NCBI RefSeq assembly: GCF_021648855.1 | Contig: NZ_JAKJHX010000048.1 | Span: 11,048-36,218, forward strand | Source of the DNA: Tychonema litorale BBK16 | Lineage (GTDB): Bacteria > Cyanobacteriota > Cyanobacteriia > Cyanobacteriales > Microcoleaceae | Reading direction: 5' to 3' | DNA length: 25,171 bases | Part shown: one piece after another, positions 8,314 through 14,790 of the stretch | How the letters are laid out: each line of letters opens with the position of its first letter | How positions within the stretch are numbered: position 1 is the first letter of the stretch | Position numbers and translations under genes: made by a program | The notes under the pieces: generated by a model | What the model was told of the DNA's origin: nothing | The model's database searches: none | The model's input: only the letters and a program-made list of their open reading frames with translations

Positions 8314-8940
8314 ATGCAGCTCAAATTTTTTGATTTTAGTTTTTTAGAAACAGAACTGGAATTCATACCTTCTTTTCATACACTCGCCTTTGCAGCTTCT
8401 ATTTGCGAAAGGTTACTTCCAAACTACAACGCATTCTCAAAGAACGAAAATTTTGGCAATTTTTATGTTCTGAGGCAAGCATTGGATGAAATTTGGCAAT
8501 TTCTACAAAACAATTCAGTAGATAGAACCAGATTTTCTCAATTAATATATGATTGCGACAGCGATCTAATAATTCCCCACGCAGATGACTTTGGTGCTGG
8601 ATATGCTTTAGAAGCGCAGGAAGCAGCTTTTGCCTTGTGCAATACTCTCGAAGCTTGTCTTAATCCAACACCGGAAGCTATTCTAAAAGTAGCTGAGCAC
8701 GCTACAAATACGATTGATGCCTTTATCAATTTCGATGAAACTTTCAGCCTACTGCAATCGCAAGATATGACAAAATATAAGCAGGCAATTGCTAGCCACC
8801 CCCTTGCAGTTCGAGAAATGGCAAAACAAACAGAGGATTTACGACGATTAAAAGAGATAGAGATTTTAGATCGAGAAATTTTGGGGTGGCTGCGTACTTC
8901 TTCTTACAATGGTGGTCGAAGTTTAATTGATTTATCATGA
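8314..8940 (+). CDS. DUF416 (YjaG-like) protein, possible second immunity protein
   Basis: The 208-residue protein matches the DUF416 pattern: FHTLAFAASICERLLPNYNAF near the start, then FGNFYVLRQALDEIWQFL, a central acidic turn, and AGYALEAQEAAFALCNTLEA. The fold is all-helical and soluble. E. coli YjaG is the known relative; its function is not established, but relatives are found near polymorphic-toxin immunity genes. I prefer ATG 8314 (MQLKFFDFSFLE) because homologues begin this way; the ATG at 8299 would add five residues. It follows the Imm11-like gene by 47 bp, so the two probably form one transcript. The IS begins 34 bp after its stop. Confidence 0.65.
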   Translation: MQLKFFDFSFLETELEFIPSFHTLAFAASICERLLPNYNAFSKNENFGNFYVLRQALDEIWQFLQNNSVDRTRFSQLIYDCDSDLIIPHADDFGAGYALEAQEAAFALCNTLEACLNPTPEAILKVAEHATNTIDAFINFDETFSLLQSQDMTKYKQAIASHPLAVREMAKQTEDLRRLKEIEILDREILGWLRTSSYNGGRSLIDLS

Positions 8941-8974
8941 GTCGTCATTTTTTTTTACTCGATACTTTAGAATT

Positions 8975-10025
8975 GGAGTTTAGACTAAGCACAAATTGGT
9001 ATCGGTCAAGGATATAGTACGATCGCACTGATACCTGAAAGTAGTGGCAGTTGGGCATTGCCGTTAAGACACGAACGTATAACCAGTTGGGACAACCCGA
9101 TTGGTAAAGGCGCTCAACAATTGGCACAAGTCTGTGAATATCTTCAGCATAGACTGATCGCTTTATTTGACAGCGAATATGGGTGTGCACCTCTGGTGAA
9201 AGCCACCGCTGCGGTCGCTGCTGATAAACTAATGCGTATTCGTTCCAATCGTTGCTTATGGTCAGCACCCCCAGCCTATAGTGGTAGAGGACGGCCCAAA
9301 ATTCACGGTCAACAGTTTAGACTCAACGACTCTCAAAGCTGGTGGTCACCAGAACAAACTCTGGAATCTGTGGACCCCAAACTCGGAAAAATCCGGTTAA
9401 GAAAATGGGATGACTTGCATTTTCGAGGTAGTCCCAAACATCCAATGACTCTGATTTTAGTCGAACGTTTAGAAACTGTAACGGGTCGATTAAACAGTCA
9501 ACCTTTATGGTTAGTGTGGGTGGGTCTCCAAATGCCATCTCTGGCTGAAATTTGGCAACTATATCTGCGCCGTTTTGCTCTGGAACATTGGTATCGGTTA
9601 GCAAAACAAACTTTACATTGGACTGTGCCGAAGTTGAGTACCCCAGAACAGTGCGAACGATGGAGCGATTTGATGCCTTTGCTAACTTGGCAATTATGGT
9701 TAGCTAAAGATGTCGTCACAGAAATTCGTCTTCCCTGGCAAAAGTCTCTGACTGAATTGACGCCGGGAAGGGTTGTACAATCAATGCTTCCACTTTTAAT
9801 CAAGATTGGAAGTCCGGCTGTTTCTCCCAAACGGCGAGGAAATTCAGATGGATGGCAAACGGGGAAACCTCGTACTCGAAGATGTCGCTATCAATAGGTC
9901 AAAAAGGGTAAAGGTCGGTTCCAAAACTCGTCAAAATCCATTAATTAACCTTGTGAGTTCTCTCTAAATTCGCCACAATTTTCACTCAGCGTTAGCTGAG
10001 TAAATTTGTGCTTAGTCTAAACTCC
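8975..10025 (+). mobile_element. Internally deleted insertion sequence with intact ends
   Basis: The ends are perfect inverted repeats of 23 bp (8975-8997 and 10003-10025; outer part ggagtttagactaag), or 27 bp if the flanking AATT is counted. AATT on both sides may be a 4-bp target duplication, as in IS701-like elements. The element is about 1.05 kb and encodes only the latter part of a DDE transposase, so it cannot move itself. A perfect 7-bp-stem hairpin (9984-10001, loop gtta) lies beside the right end. Intact ends mean it might still be moved by a full-length relative elsewhere. Confidence 0.85.
8989..9948 (+). pseudogene. DDE transposase, N-terminus deleted, early stop near the C-terminus
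   Basis: The frame starts right after a TAA inside the left inverted repeat and reads IGIGQGYSTIALIPESSGSW and ALPLRHERITSWDNPIGKGA. It continues with LIALFDSEYGCAPL (an acidic catalytic position), YSGRGRPKIHGQQF, and LRRFALEHWYRLAKQTLHW (the catalytic Glu region). This order is that of the IS701-like/NF041680 cyanobacterial transposases. Homologues have about 100 or more residues before this point, including the first catalytic Asp, which is missing here. TAG at 9895-9897 interrupts the C-terminus; beyond it the frame continues as VKKGKGRFQNSSKSIN to a TAA at 9946-9948, as in intact relatives. A shortened product from TTG at 9058 to 9897 (279 residues) is possible but should be inactive. Confidence 0.8.
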
Positions 10026-10136
10026 AATTGGGAATTGGGAATTGGGAATTGGGAATTGGGAATTGGGCATCGGGCATCGGGAATTGGGAATTGGGCATTA
10101 GCACAAGCTAATTCGCCATTCCCCATTCGCCATTCC
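10026..10136. repeat. ATTGGGA/ATCGGGC tandem repeat array, right border of the island
   Basis: About five gggaatt units, two gggcatc units and then more gggaatt units begin directly at the IS right end. They are followed by an inverted stretch (attcgccattcccc). A second short repeat, based on cagtcaa, lies at about 10249-10269. Confidence 0.85.
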
Positions 10137-10146
10137 CAATAACAAA

Positions 10147-10177
10147 ACGATCGCCTTTTTTACAAAAAAGCGATCGT
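10147..10177 (-). terminator. Strong hairpin, likely terminator of the parM-parR operon
   Basis: acgatcgc and gcgatcgt (HIP1-containing) pair perfectly and continue through a tttttt/aaaaaa stem around a small loop. It lies about 95 bp past the parR-like stop. On the minus strand the hairpin is followed by TTTGTT. It may work in both directions. Confidence 0.65.
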
Positions 10178-10272
10178 CTTGCTTATTTATTCACCACGGG
10201 CTAACAAAAGCCCACTAATATCGTTTCCGATTGCATCGGTATTATTTAAACAGTCAACAGTCAACTGTCAAC

Positions 10273-10845
10273 CTAAAAATCTTGTGGCAACAAAGAACTT
10301 AAACGTTCCAACAAAGGATCGGATTCCCGACGAGGAGAAACCTCAACATCATCCGCTACATTCTCATTCGCCACATTCTCATTCGCCACATTCTCATCTG
10401 CTACAGACTCAGACTTAATCGCATTAGGCTCTACTACTTTGGCAACTTGAACAAAAGAAACTTGAGAAAACTGACTATTCACACTCCCCTGCAACTGCGA
10501 CAACTGCGCGCTGAGTTGATTTAGGTTGTGTTCCAGTCCTTTCAAACGGCTTAATTCCTCAGTAGAAACATTGTGCTCGAACTCACCAAATTTGACCGTA
10601 AGTTCAGCAATACGCTGTTCCAATCGCTGAAAACTGAGCGTAGAAGCCGCAGACTCAGACACAGATGCAGACCCAGACTCAGAAACAGACAAAAACTGCC
10701 ACAAAGCTTGCTTGCAGAGATTACTAAAAGTCTGATACTTCGTCAAAGTCAGCTCTTTTTCAATAGCAGCCAACAACGTCTGATCCGCAGCATCTTCGGT
10801 AAATGCCACCGAGAAATTCGCCTTATTTTTTGCCCACAATGCCAT
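10273..10845 (-). CDS. ParR-like partner of the ParM actin
   Basis: The 190-residue protein follows the ParM-like gene by 19 bp on the same strand. The N-terminus (FSVAFTEDAADQTLLAAIE, then YQTFSNLCKQALWQFL) has the strand plus two-helix layout of a ribbon-helix-helix or ParR-type DNA-binding domain. A central coiled coil (about 70-130; LEQRIAELTVKF, GLEHNLNQLSAQLSQLQ) should make it oligomeric. The acidic tail contains three five-residue repeats of the type A(D/N)ENV, and the protein ends LLERLSSLLPQDF, which could be the peptide that binds the actin filament, as the ParR C-terminus does in R1. The ParR role is inferred from position and layout, not from clear sequence identity. AAGG stands 10 nt before the ATG. 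Confidence 0.6.
   Translation of the reverse strand: MALWAKNKANFSVAFTEDAADQTLLAAIEKELTLTKYQTFSNLCKQALWQFLSVSESGSASVSESAASTLSFQRLEQRIAELTVKFGEFEHNVSTEELSRLKGLEHNLNQLSAQLSQLQGSVNSQFSQVSFVQVAKVVEPNAIKSESVADENVANENVANENVADDVEVSPRRESDPLLERLSSLLPQDF
10354..10398. repeat. Three 15-bp tandem repeats in the ParR-like gene
   Basis: The unit cgc(t/c)acattctcatt occurs three times without gaps and encodes A(D/N)ENV on the minus strand. It marks a low-complexity linker that can vary in length without frameshift. Confidence 0.85.
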
Positions 10846-10864
10846 AGGTTCAAGCCTTAATGCG

Positions 10865-11947
10865 TTACTTAATCGTGGCTAGCTGAGCCTCAGCATAGAT
10901 ATACTGTCCCAAAGCATTTGCTTTCCGAGAAGGCTGAGCCAAGTGAGCCTTGAGATTAGCTTCCTTCAGCAAAGGTTGCAGCACTTCCCAGAAAAACTCA
11001 CCGCCTCCACCAGTCAGAACCACATCCGTCACTCGTTCTGGTAGCCACTGTAGCAAACGTTCGGACAGTTCATTCGCGAAACTCTCCCGCAAATCCTTAA
11101 TAATCGGATCTAAATCAGTTGGCTTCGCAGCTCCTCTAGGACGGTAGAAGCGCTGACCTTCCGGCTTGTTAACCGCTTCGAGCAAAGATAGAGACTGAGC
11201 ATCAGCTCCTGGAATCTTAGACGCGACTTGTTCGTAGAACTTGTTCATCGCGAAAGAATCACTCTTAGAAGCAGCCCGCGCAAACCGGAAACGATCGACC
11301 ATCAACAAATCGCTAGTCTGGTGTCCGATATCCACAACTGCCACAGACAGTTCAGGTAACTCCGGTGAAAACTCTTTGTTGTCTTGAGCTTCGCACCAAA
11401 TCAGGCTGCCGAAGCCTTCCGGCATCACCCAAACATGGCTGATATTAATCTCGACGCGCTCGCCTCGGTAAACCAGAAGGTGTGGAGAGCGAAGTTGGCT
11501 GACTATTTCTTCCTTTTCCTTCTCAAACTGATCCTGAGAATAAAACGGCAAACCTAGCACAACGGCTATATCACCTTTCATCTGGAAATATCCAGCACAC
11601 GAAAAAACCTTAACTAAAGCATCCACTACTTTAGACTGGTCAGCACCGCCAAGATTAGCGCCAAAATCCGCTGCCAGTTGGCCTATAGCGTAACCCTTGC
11701 CCTGGTACTCCAGCCACATATCCAACAAAGGGTCTGTTGCCTTCGACTCAAAACTGCCGCCCCGCACCTTTTCCACTGGCATAGTAGCCACGTTGGCAGG
11801 GATAAAAATAACACCATTGGGGTTGCGACTCACGCAAGCTTTAGTTGCGGTTCGACCCAAATCAGCACTAATGATCGATTTATGAGAACCAATCTTAGTC
11901 TGTTGCGTCAGCATAGCCGAATTAGGAACAAGCTGTCTAGTTGTCAT
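10865..11947 (-). CDS. parM: ParM/StbA-like actin ATPase
   Basis: The 360-residue protein belongs to the ParM/StbA actin-like family, which polymerises with ATP to push DNA copies apart. Visible motifs are phosphate 1 (SIISADLGRTATK, about 24-36), phosphate 2 (VAVVDIGHQTSDLL) and the adenosine motif (DVVLTGGGGEFFWE), all apparently intact. It is soluble. ATG 11947 is taken as the start; ATG 11914 is an alternative, and neither has a clear Shine-Dalgarno. The ParR-like gene follows by 19 bp, so they form an operon. Relatives are found on cyanobacterial plasmids and chromosomes; here the neighbours (ftsH2, and aspS and cobI further out) point to the chromosome, so a role other than plasmid partition is possible. 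Confidence 0.88.
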   Translation of the reverse strand: MTTRQLVPNSAMLTQQTKIGSHKSIISADLGRTATKACVSRNPNGVIFIPANVATMPVEKVRGGSFESKATDPLLDMWLEYQGKGYAIGQLAADFGANLGGADQSKVVDALVKVFSCAGYFQMKGDIAVVLGLPFYSQDQFEKEKEEIVSQLRSPHLLVYRGERVEINISHVWVMPEGFGSLIWCEAQDNKEFSPELPELSVAVVDIGHQTSDLLMVDRFRFARAASKSDSFAMNKFYEQVASKIPGADAQSLSLLEAVNKPEGQRFYRPRGAAKPTDLDPIIKDLRESFANELSERLLQWLPERVTDVVLTGGGGEFFWEVLQPLLKEANLKAHLAQPSRKANALGQYIYAEAQLATIK

Positions 11948-11984
11948 AAAAAAACTCGGTAAGTGGGAAACTGAGCAGCTTTAG

Positions 11985-12165
11985 CCCTGAAAGGGAAGCG
12001 ATACGAGCGGTTTTCACCGCTTTGAATAACTTGTTTTATTACACGGGAGTTGCTGGATTTGGTGTGCTTTTGTGATGCACTTTCAATGGGACAGTTACCA
12101 TTTCAAATTTCACAACCCTGTACGCATAATGGTTCGGCTCAATTGATGAGCCTCCCATTTCTGGG
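11985..12165 (-). other. Hairpin-rich leader upstream of parM (possible structured RNA or parC)
   Basis: The 690 bp between parM and ftsH2 contain no convincing gene. Next to parM lie several short inverted repeats: 11985-11995 (ccct/aggg), 12006-12021 (6-bp stem), 12064-12080 (gtgc/gcac), 12136-12152 (ggctca/tgagcc) and 12154-12165 (ccca/tggg). Read as minus-strand RNA, the second and last have GAAA tetraloops. This suggests a folded 5' leader or a small RNA. I do not recognise an Rfam family. No clear array of direct repeats, as expected for a parC centromere, is visible. Nothing further is recognised in 12166-12535. Confidence 0.35.
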
Positions 12166-12535
12166 ATTAATGTTAGCTTCTACCTGTTATCAGAGCTGAT
12201 TGAGCTTGTAACACTGTAAAGAGTGACCTTAGAGCATTGCTTTTACGTGCGAGAGCGTCTAAAGACCATGGTGACTTGCACCTGCTCCCTTGACACTACC
12301 ACGCTTAAAAACAGTGGGTTTTGCAACAATTTTTCTAACTTTACCTAGATTGGGCATTCAAATCAGCACCAAACATTATATTCGGGACGATCGCCTTTAG
12401 TAAATTTTATATTTTAGATTTTAGATTCTAGGGCTTATTCCACGGATTCGTCTGGGGGGTCTCATACCCGATCAGCTTGATTGTCAGTTTTTTTTTCGAT
12501 CGCCTCCACCGTACCCTGTTGCCTGAGAGTGCATT

Positions 12536-12571
12536 GTTAAGTTACATTTAGTTAAGATTCTGAGTGTTAAG
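12536..12571 (+). promoter_or_regulatory. HLR1-like site and 15-bp-spaced GTTAAG repeats upstream of ftsH2
   Basis: GTTAAG occurs at 12536, 12551 and 12566, exactly 15 bp apart. Between the first two lies GTTACATT at 12541, so GTTACATTTAGTTAAGAT (12541-12558) resembles the HLR1 consensus bound by the response regulator RpaB, with a perfect first half and an imperfect second. ftsH2 is a high-light gene in cyanobacteria, which fits. Binding is not shown. Confidence 0.4.
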
Positions 12572-12637
12572 TTTGCTCCCACTCCTTCGACACCGCGATC
12601 TTATCTGACTTGTCCACAATTCGAGGCCCTCATATTT

Positions 12638-14524
12638 ATGAAAATTTCTTGGCGAACTATACTACTTTGGACTCTACCCGCCTTAGTCATCGGCTTCTTC
12701 CTATGGCAAGGAGCCTTTGCACCATCCCCGGCAGAAATGACTAAGAACACGGCCAGCACCCGCCTCAGCTACGGTCGATTCTTAGATTACTTAAACGCCG
12801 GTCGAGTCACCAGCGTTGACCTTTATGACGGAGGTCGGACAGCGATTGTCGAAGCAGTCGATCCCGAACTGGACAATCACACACAACGGTGGCGAGTAGA
12901 TTTACCCTCCAATGCTCCAGAACTGATTTCTCGACTCAGAGCCTCCAAAATCAGCTTCGACACTCACCCGCTGCGTAATGACGGGGCTGTATGGGGACTC
13001 TTGGGTAATCTGGTTTTTCCCCTGCTGTTAGTGGGAGGGCTGTTTTTCCTCTTCCGTCGCAACGGCAACGTTCCCGGCGGCCCTGGTCAAGCGATGAATT
13101 TTGGCAAGTCCAAAGCTCGCTTTCAAATGGATGCCAAGACAGGCGTGTTGTTCGACGATGTAGCAGGCGTTGAAGAAGCAAAAGAAGAACTCTCTGAAGT
13201 TGTGACATTCCTCAAAAAACCAGAACGTTTTACCGCAATTGGCGCGAAGATTCCTAAAGGTGTGCTGCTAGTTGGCCCTCCCGGAACTGGTAAAACTATG
13301 TTGGCAAAGGCGATCGCAGGTGAAGCTGGCGTGCCTTTCTTCAGCATCTCCGGTTCGGAATTTGTGGAAATGTTTGTCGGTGTCGGTGCTTCCCGCGTCC
13401 GAGATTTGTTTAAGAAAGCCAAGGAAAATGCTCCTTGTATCATCTTTATCGATGAAATTGATGCAGTGGGCCGCCAACGGGGTTCAGGTATCGGCGGCGG
13501 CAATGATGAGCGCGAACAAACTCTCAATCAGTTGCTGACGGAAATGGATGGTTTTGAGGGCAATACTGGGATTATCATTATTGCGGCCACAAACCGTCCT
13601 GATGTGCTTGACTCTGCTTTGCTGCGGCCGGGCCGTTTTGACCGCCAAGTGAGCGTTGATACGCCGGATATTAAGGGCAGATTAGAGATTTTGGGAGTAC
13701 ACGCGCGCAACAAAAAACTGGGTGCTGATATTTCTTTGGATGCGATCGCCCGTCGGACTCCTGGTTTTACTGGTGCTGATTTGGCCAACTTGCTGAATGA
13801 GGCTGCCATTTTAACCGCCCGTCGCCGGAAAGAAGCGATTACGATGCTGGAAATTGACGATGCAGTCGATCGCGTTGTCGCAGGTATGGAAGGCACTCCC
13901 TTGGTGGATAGCAAGAGCAAACGCTTGATTGCTTATCATGAAATCGGTCATGCGATCGTTGGTACAATCATTCAAGCTCACGATCCGGTACAAAAAGTTA
14001 CGTTAGTTCCTCGCGGACAAGCTCGTGGTTTAACTTGGTTTATGCCTAGCGAAGATCAAGGTTTGATTTCGCGATCGCAAATTTTGGCACGGATCAGCGG
14101 TGCTTTGGGTGGCCGCGCCGCCGAAGAAGTCGTGTTTGGGGATGCCGAAGTGACGACTGGTGCGGGTAATGACTTGCAGCAAGTCAGCGGTATGGCGCGC
14201 CAAATGGTGACTCGCTACGGGATGTCAGACTTGGGCCCGATCGCCTTGGAAGCGCAACAAAGCGAAATTTTCCTGGGCCGCGATTACACAGCGCGATCGG
14301 AGTATTCCGAAGAAATTGCCTCTCGGATTGACGGACAAGTGCGATCGATTGTGGATCATTGCTACAATGACGCGCGCCGCATTATTCGGGAAAATCGCAC
14401 AGTAATCGATCGCCTAGTTGATTTGTTGATTGAAAAAGAAACCATCAACGGTGAAGAATTGCGGCAAATTATCGCTGAATACACCTTTGTTCCTGAAAAA
14501 GAGCAATACGTTCCTCAGCTTTAA
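12638..14524 (+). CDS. ftsH: ATP-dependent zinc metalloprotease FtsH2 (photosystem II repair)
   Basis: A membrane-bound AAA+ protease. The 628 residues closely follow the Synechocystis Slr0228 (FtsH2) pattern, from [20 protein letters not shown] to the C-terminal PQL. Two membrane helices (about 7-25 and 117-140) enclose a lumenal domain. The AAA domain has Walker A GPPGTGKT at 213-220, Walker B IIFIDEID ending at 275, and the second region of homology ([19 protein letters not shown]). The zinc site is HEIGH at 434-438 with Asp512 as third ligand. In cyanobacteria this protease, with FtsH3, removes damaged D1 protein from the thylakoid. All catalytic residues are present. The ATG at 12638 matches the family start; GAGG lies 11 nt before it. 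Confidence 0.96.
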   Translation: MKISWRTILLWTLPALVIGFFLWQGAFAPSPAEMTKNTASTRLSYGRFLDYLNAGRVTSVDLYDGGRTAIVEAVDPELDNHTQRWRVDLPSNAPELISRLRASKISFDTHPLRNDGAVWGLLGNLVFPLLLVGGLFFLFRRNGNVPGGPGQAMNFGKSKARFQMDAKTGVLFDDVAGVEEAKEELSEVVTFLKKPERFTAIGAKIPKGVLLVGPPGTGKTMLAKAIAGEAGVPFFSISGSEFVEMFVGVGASRVRDLFKKAKENAPCIIFIDEIDAVGRQRGSGIGGGNDEREQTLNQLLTEMDGFEGNTGIIIIAATNRPDVLDSALLRPGRFDRQVSVDTPDIKGRLEILGVHARNKKLGADISLDAIARRTPGFTGADLANLLNEAAILTARRRKEAITMLEIDDAVDRVVAGMEGTPLVDSKSKRLIAYHEIGHAIVGTIIQAHDPVQKVTLVPRGQARGLTWFMPSEDQGLISRSQILARISGALGGRAAEEVVFGDAEVTTGAGNDLQQVSGMARQMVTRYGMSDLGPIALEAQQSEIFLGRDYTARSEYSEEIASRIDGQVRSIVDHCYNDARRIIRENRTVIDRLVDLLIEKETINGEELRQIIAEYTFVPEKEQYVPQL

Positions 14525-14545
14525 AAAGTCAGGCAAATATTGAAG

Positions 14546-14564
14546 GCGAATAGAATTCGCTTTT
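14546..14564 (+). terminator. Hairpin after ftsH2
   Basis: gcgaat (14546-14551) pairs with attcgc (14555-14560) around a 3-nt loop, followed by TTTT, 22 bp after the ftsH2 stop. The stem is short, so it may be a weak terminator. Confidence 0.45.
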
Positions 14565-14612
14565 GACCTCAAATTCGGATGTGGCGAAGCGCCCGTCACC
14601 GAATTCGAGGTC
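14565..14612. repeat. Inverted repeat gacctcaaattcgg
   Basis: gacctcaaattcgg (14565-14578) pairs with ccgaattcgaggtc (14599-14612), with one mismatch and a 20-bp loop containing gcgaagcgc. It looks like a dispersed intergenic repeat. Confidence 0.6.
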
Positions 14613-14655
14613 AAACTACACAAACCAAGTCCGCCTGCGCTGACTCAAGAAATTC

Positions 14656-14683
14656 AACCCGCGAAAGCGGGTTTTGTGTTTTA
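14656..14683 (+). terminator. Rho-independent terminator
   Basis: aacccgc, the loop gaaa and gcgggtt form a perfect 7-bp stem, followed by TTTGTGTTTT. It would end any read-through from ftsH2 before the histidine kinase gene. Confidence 0.75.
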
Positions 14684-14689
14684 AATGAA

Positions 14690-14768
14690 GTAGGGTAGAG
14701 CGATAGCGAAACCCAACACCTGATATTAAATAAAGAGTTGGGTTGAGGCTTTGCGAAACCCAACCTAC
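14690..14768. repeat. Intergenic repeat with gaaacccaac motifs
   Basis: The segment starts gtagggtagagcgatagcg and ends gcgaaacccaacctac. It contains gaaacccaac twice and gttgggtt once as an inverse copy. This is a common cyanobacterial intergenic repeat type. It reaches to within 23 bp of the next gene's ATG. Confidence 0.65.
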
Positions 14769-14790
14769 ATATTTTAGATTTACATACATT

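Larger units (their letters stand above)
7436..10025. mobile_element. Possible composite element bounded by matching IS ends
   Basis: The 17 bases ggagtttagactaagca at 7436-7452 are the left tip of the IS at 8975. The right tip of that IS ends at 10025. Both outer tips are flanked by AATT and then by ATTGGGA repeats, so removing 7436-10025 with one AATT would restore a continuous array. Between the ends lie 134 bp of unknown sequence, a 115-bp IS left-end fragment, two immunity-like genes and the IS. A caution is that AATT is part of the repeat unit, so the target duplication may be accidental. Confidence 0.4.

Noticed and set aside
9323..9830. Minus-strand frames within the transposase remnant
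   Set aside because: The plus-strand frame has clear transposase motifs; the reverse frames match nothing and have no start signals.
10179..10418. Plus-strand frame with repeated HPLHSHSPHSHS peptide
   Set aside because: It is the antisense reading of the 15-bp repeats in the ParR-like gene and starts in the terminator/repeat spacer.
12166..12535. Possible tRNA, tmRNA, 6S or RNase P RNA gene between parM and ftsH2
   Set aside because: I found no T-loop GGTTCGAATCC-type motif, no tmRNA end, and no RNase P core such as GAGGAAAGTCCGGGC. Only small hairpins nearer parM are visible.
13123..13920. Long open frames on the minus strand inside ftsH
   Set aside because: They are antisense shadows of a highly conserved gene with strong codon bias and encode no recognisable domains.
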